Shown one piece after another: positions 48,279 to 60,664 of a DNA stretch of 64,000 nt. A program made the translations under genes and the position numbers. Source of the DNA: Pilaira anomala (taxonomy: Eukaryota; Mucoromycota; Mucoromycetes; Mucorales; Mucoraceae); the NCBI GenBank assembly GCA_025716855.1, contig JAIXMQ010000010.1, positions 228,501-292,500 on the forward strand. The letters are read 5' to 3'. Each line of letters starts with the position of its first letter. The first letter of the stretch is position 1. The notes beneath the pieces were generated by a model. It was not told the DNA's origin, searched no databases, and saw only the letters and a list, made by a program, of their open reading frames with translations.

Positions 48279-49698
48279 ATGTTCCGCCCAAATACAACAG
48301 CTGATTTGAACGAGTTTCCAGCATTGGGAACACCGCCTACAATGAATCGAAATGCTGCTCCATCTAATAATCGACTAGCAAGTTACGCCTCTACAGCAGG
48401 TAATGGTTTTCAACAACAGCAGGAAAGTCTCATGGATAGTATGAATGATTTTTCACATAAAGGTAACACTTTAGGTTCATTCCCACCTATACCTCCTCAA
48501 GGCCGATTTAATAACCTCACTGGAACATCAGAATTACCGCCATCTTCGAATAATAGAAACCTCGCACCGAGATCTTTTTCTATGGATGAGTTTCCAGCAC
48601 TACGTAGTTCTGCATCGCCTTTTGATAACGCGATAAGTAGAGAATCGGGTGGAAAACCTGAACAATGGTTAGATTATGCCAACTTACGAGAAGGTCAACA
48701 AGGTATGTTGTTATTTCTTTGACTTTTTTTATTTTATTCATTTTCTCATCTTATTTACATTGCGTAGGAAAACCATTTTCAGAAAAGAATGACTTGTCAG
48801 ATTCATGGGTAACGTTTTTTATGGTTTTTTTGTTTTTATTTATGAAAAAAAAAGTTAACTTTATTTCTTTTTTTGTTAGACACAACCAAGGAAACAAGAT
48901 GAGTTAACATCGACCGATGGTAAACCAACCGATCCATATGGTTTATTAGGACTTTTAGGGGTTATTAGGATGACTGATCCCGATCGTAGCATGTTGGCAC
49001 TTGGAAGTGATCTTACCACACTTGGGTTAGACTTGAATACAGCAGAGTGAGTATTGTATACAATCAGAAGAGACGCGTCGTTTTAACATGAAATCTTAGT
49101 TCTATATACTCGACATTTATATCACCTTGGTCAGATACACAAACTTTACCAGGACTTAATGTTGAACCAGGATACTACTTACCTGCCTGTTATCGTAATG
49201 TGCAAGCAACGCCACCTGCCCATCAACGTATGAGAACATTTTCTGATGAAATTTTGTTTTATGTCTTTTATTGCATGCCAAAAGATATTGCCCAGGAGGC
49301 AGCAGCACAAGAATTGTAAGTGAATTTTTAAATTTATATTCATGTGTGTGTGCGTGTATTCAAGTGGAGGGATTAATTACTATTATTTTTTTTTTCATTT
49401 ATAAAAAAGATATGCTCGTAATTGGCGTTATCATAAGGAGTTAGGGTTATGGTTAACAAAAGAAAGCGACGAGAATGGTAGACCTGTACAAGCTTTCCGA
49501 AGGACGTCACCTAATGCTTTAGATCGTGGTGTATACGTATTTTTTGATCCTACAACATGGCAAAAGATAAAGAAAGAGTGGACTTTATCTTGGGATGCAA
49601 TTGAGGAAAGACCCCAACCATCACAACAAAATTTACCTGTCAGTAGTCAGCAACAATCTTCAAGTATTAACAATGCTTCAAATAGAGTTATGATGTAG
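48279..49698 (+). CDS. NOT2: CCR4-NOT complex subunit NOT2
   Basis: Scaffold subunit of the CCR4-NOT deadenylase/transcription regulator. Five exons (48279-48702, 48768-48808, 48880-49046, 49100-49315, 49410-49698) give 378 residues. The N-terminal half is disordered with short DLNEFPALG and MDEFPALR motifs typical of NOT2 proteins. The C-terminal NOT box includes DPYGLLGLLGVIRMTD, LGLDLNTAE, PWSD and FYCMPKDIAQEAAAQELYARNWRYHKE. The final FFDPTTWQKIKKEW is also diagnostic. Exon 2 is small (41 nt). The gene converges on the Uds1 gene, with 171 bp between stops. Confidence 0.95.
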
Positions 49699-49869
49699 AT
49701 TGATTTTTTCGTTTATAATTTGAGATTCTCCTCTCTTTCTCTCTTTTCCCTTTTTTCCCCCTCTTCTTCTTTCCTTTATCAATAATTAAAAACCAAAAAA
49801 AAAAAGCTCCTCAACAGGTTTTTTTTTTTTTCTCATTTGAAAAAAAAAACATGTTTTATAGATATTTAT

Positions 49870-52328
49870 TTAAGGTGTATATAGTGTTTGAACACCTTTA
49901 TTGGTACGTTCATAACGAGACATTTCTCTTTCATGCTTCAAATCTTTCAATTGTTTTTCTAACTTTTTCTTTTCTTCGCCTTCTCTTTCCAGTGCACGTT
50001 GATGATCAGCTTTCATATCGTTAATCATTCTTCTAAACTCTTTACGTAAAGAAGCAGTAGTAGGTGTATCAGCTTCGTAACCTAAATTTTTTGTTTTTTC
50101 TTCAACCAAATTTGATTCAAGTACTTTTACTTCCTGAGTTAATTGTTCTATGCGCTTTTCATAATTCATTCGATCCGTTTCAAATTCCATCGCAGTACCA
50201 GTCAAACGATCAAATTCTTTCATGATGCCTTCAAAATCGGCTTCCATTGTATTACTTTGTTCAATCCAAGCAGCTTCCTTTTTAGAGAATTCAGCTTGTA
50301 ATTGTTGTAAAGCACCATGGTTACCTGGTTGCTTTGGAGAAGATTTATATTCACGTATTTCAGACTCAAGTTTACTTAATTGAATATCACGAGCATCCAG
50401 TGCTCTAGTTTTATCACGAATAAGTAATTCCAAGTCTTGACAGGTAGCAGATAATTTTTCATGTTCTTCTTTTAATTTTTCGCATTGACGTGTAGTTTTA
50501 TCTAAATAGGCAGCTTGTTCTTTTAATTGAGCTTGATATTCTTGTTCTTGTTCTTCCAGTTGTTGTTCATATTTTTCTTTTAATGAACTAGATGAAGAGG
50601 TGTTATTTTTCATAGCTTGTATGATGGTTTGTCTCTTCATGGTTCGCTCCCATTTTTCTTTTTCTGAACGTAATTGAAATACTTGATCACGATACTGTTC
50701 CATTTCCTTTTTAAGATCATTTTCTCGAGATTGAAAGACAGCAGATTGTGATTGTATTTTACTTGTTGCAAGTTCCATTTCGGATACAGTTGCTTTTAAT
50801 TTAGCTACTTCAGCATAACCTAATTCCAATTCACGTTCAACGCGTTGTTTGTTTTCATTTGCAGATGTTAGTTCTGTTTCAAGTTGATTTATTTTGATAT
50901 TTGTATCATCAGGGAAATCGAAATCATCTTCTGGAAGCCAATTCATCATGACAGGTTTATTTACTTTAGATAATAATTGATTCATTTCTGTTTGAAGCGC
51001 AGAATATTTTGTTTCTGCTACTTGATTTTTTGTTTGTGCTGCACGTAATTGAATTTCGAGTTTCTTTTCAGACATGGATTCAATACGAAATCTTTCTTCT
51101 GCACTATTTAATTTGGATTCAAGTTGTTTTTGCTGTGATTTAAAAGCTTCCAGTTGTTTTTCGAGTCGATTTAATAATTCAATAGAAGATAGATTTTCAT
51201 TAAAAGTTAAATCATAACGTTTCAAGATATTATTAAGTGTAGTTGTTATACTTTGTAATTCATTACGTATTTTAGTTTTATCTTGAACGAATCGTGTTGT
51301 AGTAGGTGTTTCTGATTCTAATTTCTGTAAACCAAGACATAATATACCTGCTGTATGTTGTAATATTTGATATTGTGATTCTACTTCGTCTGCTCTCAAT
51401 TCATGTAATCGTTGAGATAATATTTTGACTTTACGATCTGCTTCAATAGCTTCATCCAAGAGGATAGCAACTGATTCTCGGTTTTTATTCGATGATAAGT
51501 TGGATAAGGAATGAGATGTTTCTTGAATTTTTTTATCTAATTCAAGTTTTGAAGTTGAATTCTTAACTCTGTTTTTTAGCCGTGCGTGATGCTACATAAA
51601 CACACACACACACACAAAAAAAATGAATTATTGTCATGTGCTTTTTTGTATTTAATTATCAAACTTACCTGTTTTAAACTTTCAAATTCTTCAAATGTCA
51701 AGACTTTGTACTCGCGTGCATCAATCATAGCATGAGAAATAAGTAATTGCATAAGCATATCATCTGAGTTAATATCTTTTTTTATTGTCTCTTTTTTCGG
51801 TTGAACATTTGTTTTTAATTTCCACATGGACTCTAATTCTTGTGCTAAATCATCATCTGTAGCTGTAGAAGATGTAGTTGAAGAGGATGATGAAATAGAT
51901 GAATAAATAGAAGGCGGTTCGTCTAATAAACTGGATGATGATTTTACATCTAAATTATTTATTTTAGTTACAAGACCAAACCCAAAAAAAAATATATATG
52001 TATTACCATGTGATCCTGTAGCCTTATTATTACTCTTATTGTTACTATTAGCTAACTGTGAATCTCTAATACGAAATGGTGACCTAGCTGGTAAAGTAGG
52101 TGATAAGGGTTGATAGGAAGATGTAGATGACATGTCACTGTCTCTACTTGAATTATGATAATTTTCTTCGTTTCTGGTCATAAGTGGTGGCGATGATCTT
52201 TGTGGGTTGGATGGTGTTCTTTTTAAAAGAATATCATTATTGTTTTCTCGTTTTGGAAAATTAAAAAAGTTGTTCCTGGTGAACTTTAACCCCATCGGTC
52301 TGTCATCATCACTTGTTTGCATTGGCAT
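49870..52328 (-). CDS. Uds1-domain coiled-coil protein (up-regulated during septation)
   Basis: Exons 52008-52328 (52007 is the last exon base), 51669-51949 and 49870-51591 on the minus strand give 774 residues. The N-terminal ~200 residues are Ser/Pro-rich and disordered. Next comes MLMQLLISHAMIDAREYKVLTFEEFESLKQHHARL, which is the fungal Uds1 (up-regulated during septation) domain core. The remaining ~450 residues are nearly continuous coiled coil (for example ERELELGYAEVAKLKATV), ending in a short basic tail. Fission-yeast relatives are cytoskeletal or septation-linked. A 57-nt segment (51950-52006) is an in-frame intron candidate and was removed here. Function is inferred from domain only. 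Confidence 0.8.
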
Positions 52329-53841
52329 TATTGGAATCTAACTCATTACTCGATTAGTTTATTGAATTAGAAGTAACTTTCTTTCTTCATTCTTACCATT
52401 TCTTTCTTTTTTTTTTAGAAAAAAAAAGAAAAATAGACAACCAAGGAAAGAAAGAAAGAGAGATAAAAATTAAAAAAGGAAAAAAAAAAAATATTTTACG
52501 CAGTATCCAGGTATCACAACTTATTCCAACCTTTTTTTCCCTCTTCTTCTAGTAGTTCTTTCTCACCATTTGTTGTTACTTTAGATATTTCAACTTTTCT
52601 ATTTTATAAATAGCCTCGAAAAAAAAAATATCTTTGATACTGGTTTTTGTTTTGAAATATACATGTATTAAGTGTACGACCTGCATTTGGTGAAACACAT
52701 GAAATTTTAACCTTTATTAACGGGTTTGGGCCCTCGTTACTTCGCAATAGGCCGTATGTGCTTTAAGAAGTTGCCATTTTAAAATCTATAATAAGTTTCA
52801 TCGTTTTTCATTTATTAAATGAAGAAGAGACTACATTTTATTAGTGATGTGCTTTAAAAAAATACAAAGTAGTTTTTATTCAATATTCTTTAACCTTTGC
52901 AACGCTCACGGTACCAATTTGAAGCTTTTTTATAAAGTAATTAGATCACGGTACATACTAACCAGTTTTTAGGAGCAAAGTATCTAGCGATGTACGTGAA
53001 AGGTGGTAATTTTAACTATATAAAGACGTCTGTGAGTTGCTGTACGTTGTTAAGCGTGTAGTTTTTTACCGTAAAACAACTATCTAGGGTTGAATGCTCT
53101 AATTATGATTGCTTTGGCGGGATGAAGCTAAACATATAAAAATTAAAGATGATATTAATTGATCATAAAAACGATAGTATATACATATTTAAGAGGCAAG
53201 TCCAAACAATATAACTATGACCCATTCGTATTTATCATATGTACATACTGCTTTTAAGAATAAAGCTTTACTCGGTTTTTTACTGATTATCACAAATGGT
53301 ATGAAAAAGGGTTTAACAACTTATACTGTTATAGAAAAGAGCGTGGATAGTGTGGATGTTTTTTTTACAAAGTCTTTTTTACCATAAACTCCTATACATG
53401 TTTATATATCAAAGTAATTAAAAAATATATATCTGTTTGTGTATATCACAGGGTTTATTTATTTATTTTTACGGGATGAAAGGGATTTGTTTATTTTACC
53501 GAGATTTAAAGTTTTTGCCTTCCTTTTGTATACCTTACGCGACGAAAAAATGATTGGGTAAAAAAGTAAAAAGGTTATTCCCACACCCGACGGGCTTGGG
53601 ATTCCCAAAAAAGAAATATTTTACGGGTGTCTGGTAACAAAAAAAGAGCTTTTTGTAGTTTTGTTATATGATTTAAAACGTTTCCAAATTATTTTTTTAA
53701 AATTGTGCCTATATGTTGACAATCAGCAAAACTGTAGCAATCTAATGAATGTAAAATAATAGTATAAAAATGAGGTTTATTTTTTAAGAAAAAAGCAAGG
53801 TTCCAAGACCCACAACTTGTCCATAGTAAAAATTTGGTGGG
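52329..53841. other. intergenic region between the Uds1 gene and U6
   Basis: The first 200 bp hold the Uds1 promoter with complementary C/T- and A-rich tracts. No coding frame is supported. A small hairpin (53579-53603) lies about 270 bp upstream of U6. Confidence 0.4.
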
Positions 53842-53849
53842 TATATAAG
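53841..53849 (+). promoter_or_regulatory. TATA box of the U6 snRNA gene
   Basis: GTATATAAG, about 30 bp upstream of the inferred 5' end. This is the usual position for a pol III U6 promoter. Confidence 0.75.
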
Positions 53850-53872
53850 AAGCGAAAAAGCGTGGGAAAAAT

Positions 53873-53900
53873 GTCATGTCTTCGGACCTCTGACACTTAT

Positions 53901-53932
<32 letters not shown>

Positions 53933-53990
53933 GGCCCCTGCACAAGGATGACACTAAATCTCTGAGAAGGAAGCTCTACGGAGCACATTT
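53873..53990 (+). ncRNA. U6: U6 spliceosomal snRNA
   Basis: The central region is essentially invariant U6: AAAATTGGAACGATACAGAG, then AAGATTAGCATGGCCCCTGC and ACAAGGATGACAC. It contains the ACAGAGA box (53916-53922) that pairs with the 5' splice site, and the AGC catalytic triad (about 53928-53930) ahead of the internal stem-loop. The 5' end was set at 53873 because GTCATGTC-TTCG-GACCTCTGAC can fold into the expected 5' stem with a UUCG loop. A T-run begins at 53988. The 3' region (GAGAAGGAAGCTC...GGAGCACA) differs from the yeast and human sequence. Confidence 0.95.
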
Positions 53991-54001
53991 TTTTTTTTTT
54001 T
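53988..54001 (+). terminator. pol III terminator of U6
   Basis: Run of about 14 T residues directly after the U6 body. Confidence 0.85.
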
Positions 54002-54500
54002 ACTCTCAAACCTTATTTTAAATTTACAGTTTGGAAAAGACTTGTCATTTGAATTGGATGATTTAATTCAAATACTTTGTCATTTCTTTTCTTTTCTTAC
54101 TACTCTTTTCTCTACTTTATTTTATCAAGTCGTTGTACTTTTCAAACAGGAACTGGGTACTCATCATTTTATTTACTTTTAGGCTATTCCTTTATTTTTA
54201 TTTATTTCCACAACATCTTTTGAATAACATCATTAGAACATTTTAAAAACTCATTTTTGCTTGTGCCAATTTAAAGGAATCCTTAGTTCAAACTTACACG
54301 GAACAGGAAGTAAAAAGCTTCTTCATAGATGGATATTCCCATCAGCATTAAAAAAAAAAAAAAGCTTACAAGTTTTATTGTATTTTAACAACTAGTCGCA
54401 TAATTATTATGTAAACTTTTTAATATTGAAAATGACCGGTAAAGGAAAACAAAAAGAAAGAGATGGGAGTGAGAGGGTATTAATGTGTATATCGAATAGA
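54002..54500. other. intergenic region
   Basis: AT-rich sequence between U6 and the 3' end of the AP-2 mu gene; no gene seen. Confidence 0.4.
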
Positions 54501-56192
54501 TTAAAACTATAAAAACAAAATGGTTTTTAGATTTACGAGTTAAAAAATACTTATTATTATCAACTTACTCTAATCTGGTAGGACCCAGCCTTTGTCATAT
54601 ATCTCACCCATTTGACAGATTGATATCCACTCTTTTCAAATACCTTTAAGAATCTAACGAGTAAACCAGATGAAGTAAACATCAATACTTGAAAGTCCAT
54701 TGAAATAGGAGGTCTAGACCAAACACGCTTATGTGTCATGGAAGATAATTCTGCCTCACCAGTTAAAGTGAATTCGGCTTGACCTTGGAAACGTGGTATT
54801 CTAAATAATTGGATACATGTTATTCCATGTACACTTATATATATATATATGTATATATAAAACTTACTTCCAAATAATACAATTTTCAGAGGGTGCATAT
54901 TTTGCTTTACCACCTGAACCTACTTTGACTTCTACTTTAGCTGAATTCAATGGAGTAGGAATCTTTAATACGACGTTATTAGCATAAAGTTTTGGAGAAA
55001 AGTTAGCCTTGACATTAATTCTGTATTCTACACGTGTATTTCCAATTTCGGTGACAACAGGATGTACTTTAAAAGGTAAGTTTACATTCTCGGTTGTACG
55101 ATATCTAATGAAAAAAATAAAATAAGTATATACACATATACCATTTATACATGTTTCTTCTCTTTTTTACTTCATTAATTCGAATTCACCATCAGGAGGC
55201 ACAAAACTAATAGTACGATCATTATCAAATTTACCGAGCTTAACACATTGATGGAATTGACAATCATCAATTTCTACAGCATTTGCACGACGAGCACTAA
55301 AATAATATATATATATATAAACATGAGATTTATAATAGATAATAGAAGAAAAAAACTTACGTTGTACGATTAACAGTATCTTTATCAAGCAATAATTTAT
55401 CGTTCAAACCAAACTTACATTCTGGAGTTCCAGATAAATAGGCTCTCATCAAAATCTGTCCAGCTACATCAGCTCTTAAGATGGTACCTGTGTTACTCAT
55501 TAATAAATTCACACTTTCAATCACATCAATAAATGCTTCATTCTTTCTATATTTAATATCGTTTCTTCTCCAAGAAATTGCTCCTGTTGCTTGAATTGTA
55601 ATTCGGCTCGAATCCTCTGCTGCCTTTTCAGATTTAACACCTTCAGTTGTAATATACATCTTTAAAGTATCTGTTTCACTATTTTGAGGATAACCAAAAT
55701 CAAGAATTTCTTTTTTTTGTAATATATAATATATGTTAAGTTATACTCAATTAAAAAATACATATACATATTTACCATCCAAAAGTTCATAAATTAATAC
55801 AAAATTATTCTTCACTGCTTCCTCATCAAATTTTCCAAAATAACTTCTACCGATATTCACTACTCGATAACAAAATTCGAATATCAATGCTGCATTAGCG
55901 TTCCACTTTGTTACTGCTACAATATAAAGGTTTTCATGACGCACATGAAAGAAAGAGGTTGAACCCAACGTCACGATAGGGGAACGTACATCTGTATTGG
56001 AAATGACCTGAATACGAAATATATCTGCTACTGAACGACTTATTCATAAAAAAAAAAAGAGAGAATTAGTTTCAACTTTTATTATTATTATTATTATTCG
56101 AGACCTATATTTTCTTACCGCAAGTCGTGTCGATATAACCGAGAGATGAGTACTTCTCCCTTTTGATTATAGATGAAAAAAGCACTAATCAT
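54501..56192 (-). CDS. APM4: AP-2 complex medium (mu) subunit
   Basis: Clathrin-adaptor subunit that binds cargo Yxx-phi signals and phosphoinositides in endocytosis. Seven exons on the minus strand (56119-56192, 55776-56038, 55361-55709, 55171-55296, 54868-55104, 54569-54800, 54501-54506) give 428 residues. The longin-like start is [20 protein letters not shown]. Then come [20 protein letters not shown] and [21 protein letters not shown]. The C-terminal domain shows [27 protein letters not shown] and [10 protein letters not shown]. The [17 protein letters not shown] region and length favour AP-2 over AP-1 mu. Without the last intron the frame ends RVS at 54560-54562. Splicing to the 6-nt exon ends it RF, the more typical C-terminus. 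Confidence 0.9.
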
Positions 56193-56333
56193 TTTTTTTC
56201 GAGATGAAAGAGAAAGAGAAGAGGAGTAAAAAGTAAAATACACAAATTATAGCGGGGATTTTGGGCAATTATTTTAAAAAACCATGCGATTTCAGTCACA
56301 CTATTTTTTTTTTTCTCTTTCTCTCTCTTCAAG
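56193..56333. promoter_or_regulatory. very short divergent promoter, AP-2 mu / UPF2
   Basis: Only 141 bp between divergent start codons, with a T/CT-rich tract (56305-56330) leading to the UPF2 ATG. Confidence 0.5.
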
Positions 56334-58317
56334 ATGGAAAAAGCCAAACAAGATTTGAGAACATTAAATAAACTCGCTTGGGAAACAGGAAAACGAGGTA
56401 TATTTTATCTTGTAATCTTTTTTTTGCTGTTGTTATTCACTTTTTATATATACTAGAAACACCAAAGAATCTTGACAGTAATATTAAGAAAAATACAGCT
56501 TTCATAAAGAAATGCAAAACGTCATTAGGAACCGACTTAAAGACTCAGTTATTAAATGATATCAACAAATTAAGTTTGGAGAAATACATTTCTGAAATCG
56601 TTGGAAGCGTATTGGAAGGCATGTTGAAATGTAAAACCAGTGTCGATATATCTGCTTGTGTTGAAGTAAAAAAAAAAAAAAAAAAGCTATTATTTTTTAA
56701 CTCAAAATCTCGTCACTGACACACTTTTTGTTATAGGTTATTTCTGCTTTACATCAACGTTTTCCAGATAGTTTTACTTTATTATTATCCTATCAATTAT
56801 CTAAAGCCTTACAAACACCCACCAAACAACATTTAGCTCTCTTGAGCGCCGAGCAAAAAGAAAAAGAAGAATCAGCACGTATCATTAAACAACGAACCTA
56901 TTTACGTATCGTATGTGAGCTTTGGCTTGTAGGCGTATTACGTTCAGTCGAAGACGGTATCCCTACATTATCTTCGGTGAATATTGGCGGTGTCGAAACA
57001 CACCGTGATACTGTAGCTGGATTAATTGGTGGCTCACCTACCACCACTTCCTCCACCTCTAGAAAATCAGGCCCTAAAAAAGATGAAGGACAATTTGTCT
57101 ATAAAGTCCTTCATGATATGTTGACCAACGATATGGAATCTCATATTAATTTACCTCTGGTTGCATCATTTTTGAAAAATTATGGACAAGTTATTTTGAA
57201 TCGTGTACCAAGAAAGCAACGCGCTGCTGCTGATCAACATGATGAAGAAGTCACTGTGCCCGTTGATCCAGAGTCGGTGGTGACACCGGATATTCATGCT
57301 TTGTTGACAAACTTGTTTGAAACTTATTATAAAAGTGTCGCGACTCATTTATCTAAAATGCATAAGGTCATCAAGAAGATGGAACGTCATAATAACGAAA
57401 TTTTGTTTGCTCGTGGTGAATTATCAGATGAAACAAAGCAAAGATTCGAGAAAGCAACAAAAGCTTATGAAAAGATTTTAAATCATACGCAAACGTAAGT
57501 AAAAAAATAAAAAAAAAAGAGATAAAAAGAATCAAATAGTTGACATATACTTTTAGTTTATCTGATGCTTTGGATGTGGATATGCCTGATCTTCCTACTG
57601 AAGATGCCTCTGCTAAGCAATCCATTGTAAGCGGTAATAATTCCAATATGTTTAACGACGGAAAGGATAATTTAGGTAATGGTATTTGGGAAGATGAAGA
57701 TGCCCGTAAATTCTATGAAGATTTACCTGATCTTCGTATCCTTGTACCTGATGTCTTTTTGGATTCTCAACAACCTACCAATAAAGAGGAAACAACCACA
57801 GATAAAAAGGAACCCGAGGAAAATGTAGAGGAGGATGAACCCAATGCAAATTCACCTACTACCAACTTGGAAGAGGAAGATAATAATGATGTAGATCCAT
57901 CTGAACTTGTGGATGAAGCAATAGAGTAAGAAGAGAAATAACGAAAGAGAGAAAATACTTATATATATAATTTATATAGAAATGCTGGTGAAGATGGTGG
58001 TGAAGAAAATAAACCAAATGCACAAAATGTTCAATTGGAAGGACTCTTTGCTCGTTTGCCTACTTGTGGTAATCGCGATTTAATTGATAGCGTCGCAGTT
58101 GATTTTTGTTATATGAATAACAAGAATGCAAGAAAGAAGCTTGTGAAAACATTATTACATGTACCAAGACAACGTGTTGATTTATTACCTTATTACTCTC
58201 GTTTGATTGCAACATTAAATGTATATTTTCCTGATATTGGTGAAATGGTGCTTGCTGCAGTAAGTTTTGATTTTTCATTTTTTTTTTTTAATAAAAAAGT
58301 AATTATCATTCAACTTA

Positions 58318-58349
<32 letters not shown>

Positions 58350-60387
58350 TTTATAGCTGACTCACGAATTCAAAGGATTACAAAGAAGAAAGACACAAGA
58401 CTTATTGGAATCTCGTATCAAAAATATTCGATTTTTATCTGAATTAACTAAATTTAAAGTCACACCAGCTCATACCATCTTTCATTCATTGAAGGTAGCA
58501 CTTGATGATTTTACCAACCAAAATATTGATGTTGTATGTAATTTGCTGGAAAGCTGTGGTAGATTCTTGTTAAAATCACCCGAGACGAGTGCAAGAATTA
58601 GTGGTATGTTGGAAACCGTGATGAGAAAGAAGAATGTACAACATTTAGATAGTAGATATGCATTGATGGTAGAAAACGCTTATTACCAAGCCAATCCACC
58701 AGATAAATCAGCTATTCAAGTCAAGGAAAGATCTACAATGGAACTTTATATTCGTAAATTGATTCATGAAGATTTAACTAAAAAGACATTGGATAAAATA
58801 TTAAAGCAGTTACGTAAATTACACTGGGAAGATAAATCAATTCATACCATGTTGGTCAAAATATTTCAAAAGATTTGGAAAATTAAGTTTGGTAACATTC
58901 ATTTAGTTGCTATCTTAGCAAGTGGATTGAATCGTTATCATACTGATTTTGGTGTACAAGTAGTCGATGGTGTAGTGGAAGAAATTCGAATCGGTTTAGA
59001 ACAAAATATCTTTAAACACAATCAAAGAAGAATTGCAGTTGCTAAATATTTGGGTGAATTATATAATTATAGAATGATTGAATCACCTCTTATCTTTGAT
59101 ACACTTTATTCAATGATCACTTTTGGTCATGAATATGGTAGACCTGCAAGGGAAAGATTTTGTCATATTGATGCACCAAATGATTTCTTCCGTATTCGTC
59201 TTGTTTGTACTTTACTTGATACATGTGGTATGTGCTTTGATAGAGGAAGTTCTAAAAAGAAATTAGATAACTTTTTGACCTTTTTCCAAGTAAGTAAATA
59301 ATAACGTTTGTCATTGTAACTATTCTAAATATATATATATATATATATACCTTTTTAGATGTACATTTTGAGTAAAAATAAGCCACCTATGGATGTTGAT
59401 TTTATGATTACAGATACATTGGAAATGCTTCGACCTCAACTCAATATTATATCATCTTATGAAGAAGCAAATGAAGCAGTGGATCGTATGCTTTTAGAAC
59501 AATTACAATCTGTAAAAGGAACTGATGGTAAATTACAAGAAGATGGATTTGAAGAAAGTGAAGCATCTGATTCTTCTAGTGATGAAGATGAAGATGGACC
59601 TAATATTAAAGATGAATTGGATGACGATGAAACGGTTAATAGTAGCGATATTAATGAAAAGAACAACTTGAATGATGATGAAGAAGAAGATGATGTTGTT
59701 GTATTAAATAACAAAAAGGAAGAATTATCAAGAGAAGATGAAGAAGCATTTGAAAGAGAATTTAGTAAAATGATGTCTGAGAGTATTGAATCACGTAAAT
59801 TTGAAAAGAAGGCTGCCATGTTGGATGTACCTATTCCCATGAACTTGAGAGGTGCTCAAGGTAAAACTATTATTAAATGTAAAAAATGTATATACGTATC
59901 TTCTCATGCATTGTTCATTAGATCGTCGTACGCTTGCACAGGGTACTAATAAAGTAGATACAGGCAAAATGGCCTTTACTTTATTAACAAAGAAAGGAAA
60001 TCGTCAACAGGTAAAAATACAAAATATATGTCTAATTAACCAACTTATTAACATTTTTTATATTTAGACAAAAATCATGGAAGTTCCATCTGATTCAGTT
60101 TTGGCAGTAAGTACACGTTCCAAGCAAGAAGCTGAAAGAGAAGAACAACAACAATTGAAACGACTCGTATTAAATTACGAAGAAAGAGAAGAAGCAGCTG
60201 CTAGACAAGGTAAGCGCATACTATACGAATGAAAAAGAGTATAAAAAACTCATTTAACTTTTTCTTTTTAGCTGCTGCTGAAGAACGCGCAAGAATAAGA
60301 AATCAAACCCGTGGTAAAAAGATCTTACAGATGGGTGGTGGAGGAGGTGGAAGTTATGCTGGAGGTAGTGGTGCTTCTGGTTGGTAA
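56334..60387 (+). CDS. UPF2: Nonsense-mediated decay factor UPF2/Nmd2
   Basis: Ring-like scaffold that links UPF1 and UPF3 in nonsense-mediated mRNA decay. Ten exons (56334-56397, 56457-56665, 56737-57494, 57557-57925, 57980-58259, 58357-59289, 59359-59860, 59922-60010, 60068-60209, 60272-60387) give 1153 residues. Three MIF4G domains are visible. The second starts near LEGLFARLPTCGNRDLIDS, and the third contains FVHRI-type helices such as RLVCTLLDTCGMCFDRGSS. A long acidic stretch (SDSSSDEDEDG) follows. The UPF1-binding C-terminus contains AFEREFSKMMSESIESRK. The tail is Gly-rich (QMGGGGGGSYAGG). Intron 5 contains a long CT repeat (58318-58350). Confidence 0.94.
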
Positions 60388-60664
60388 AATGTACATAAAA
60401 CTCTTTTTTTATTTTTTTATACACAGACACACAAAAAAAAAGTAATTTATGCAATTGTCATTCATGCAAAAAAAAAAAATACAACCCACACATAATTAAT
60501 TTTTTTTTCTCACTGCACATAAAATACTTGCATTAAAAATGGCTATAAAAAAATGTATTCTTTTTTACTGTTATATATATAAAAGAGAAGGAAAATTGTT
60601 GGTGATAATAAGAATGAAGATGGAAAGGAAACGGGGGTAACAAATACATTCATGAGCATAATAT

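Noticed and set aside
59457..59840. Ser-rich minus-strand frame opposite UPF2
   Set aside because: Complement of the acidic Asp/Glu-rich UPF2 segment.
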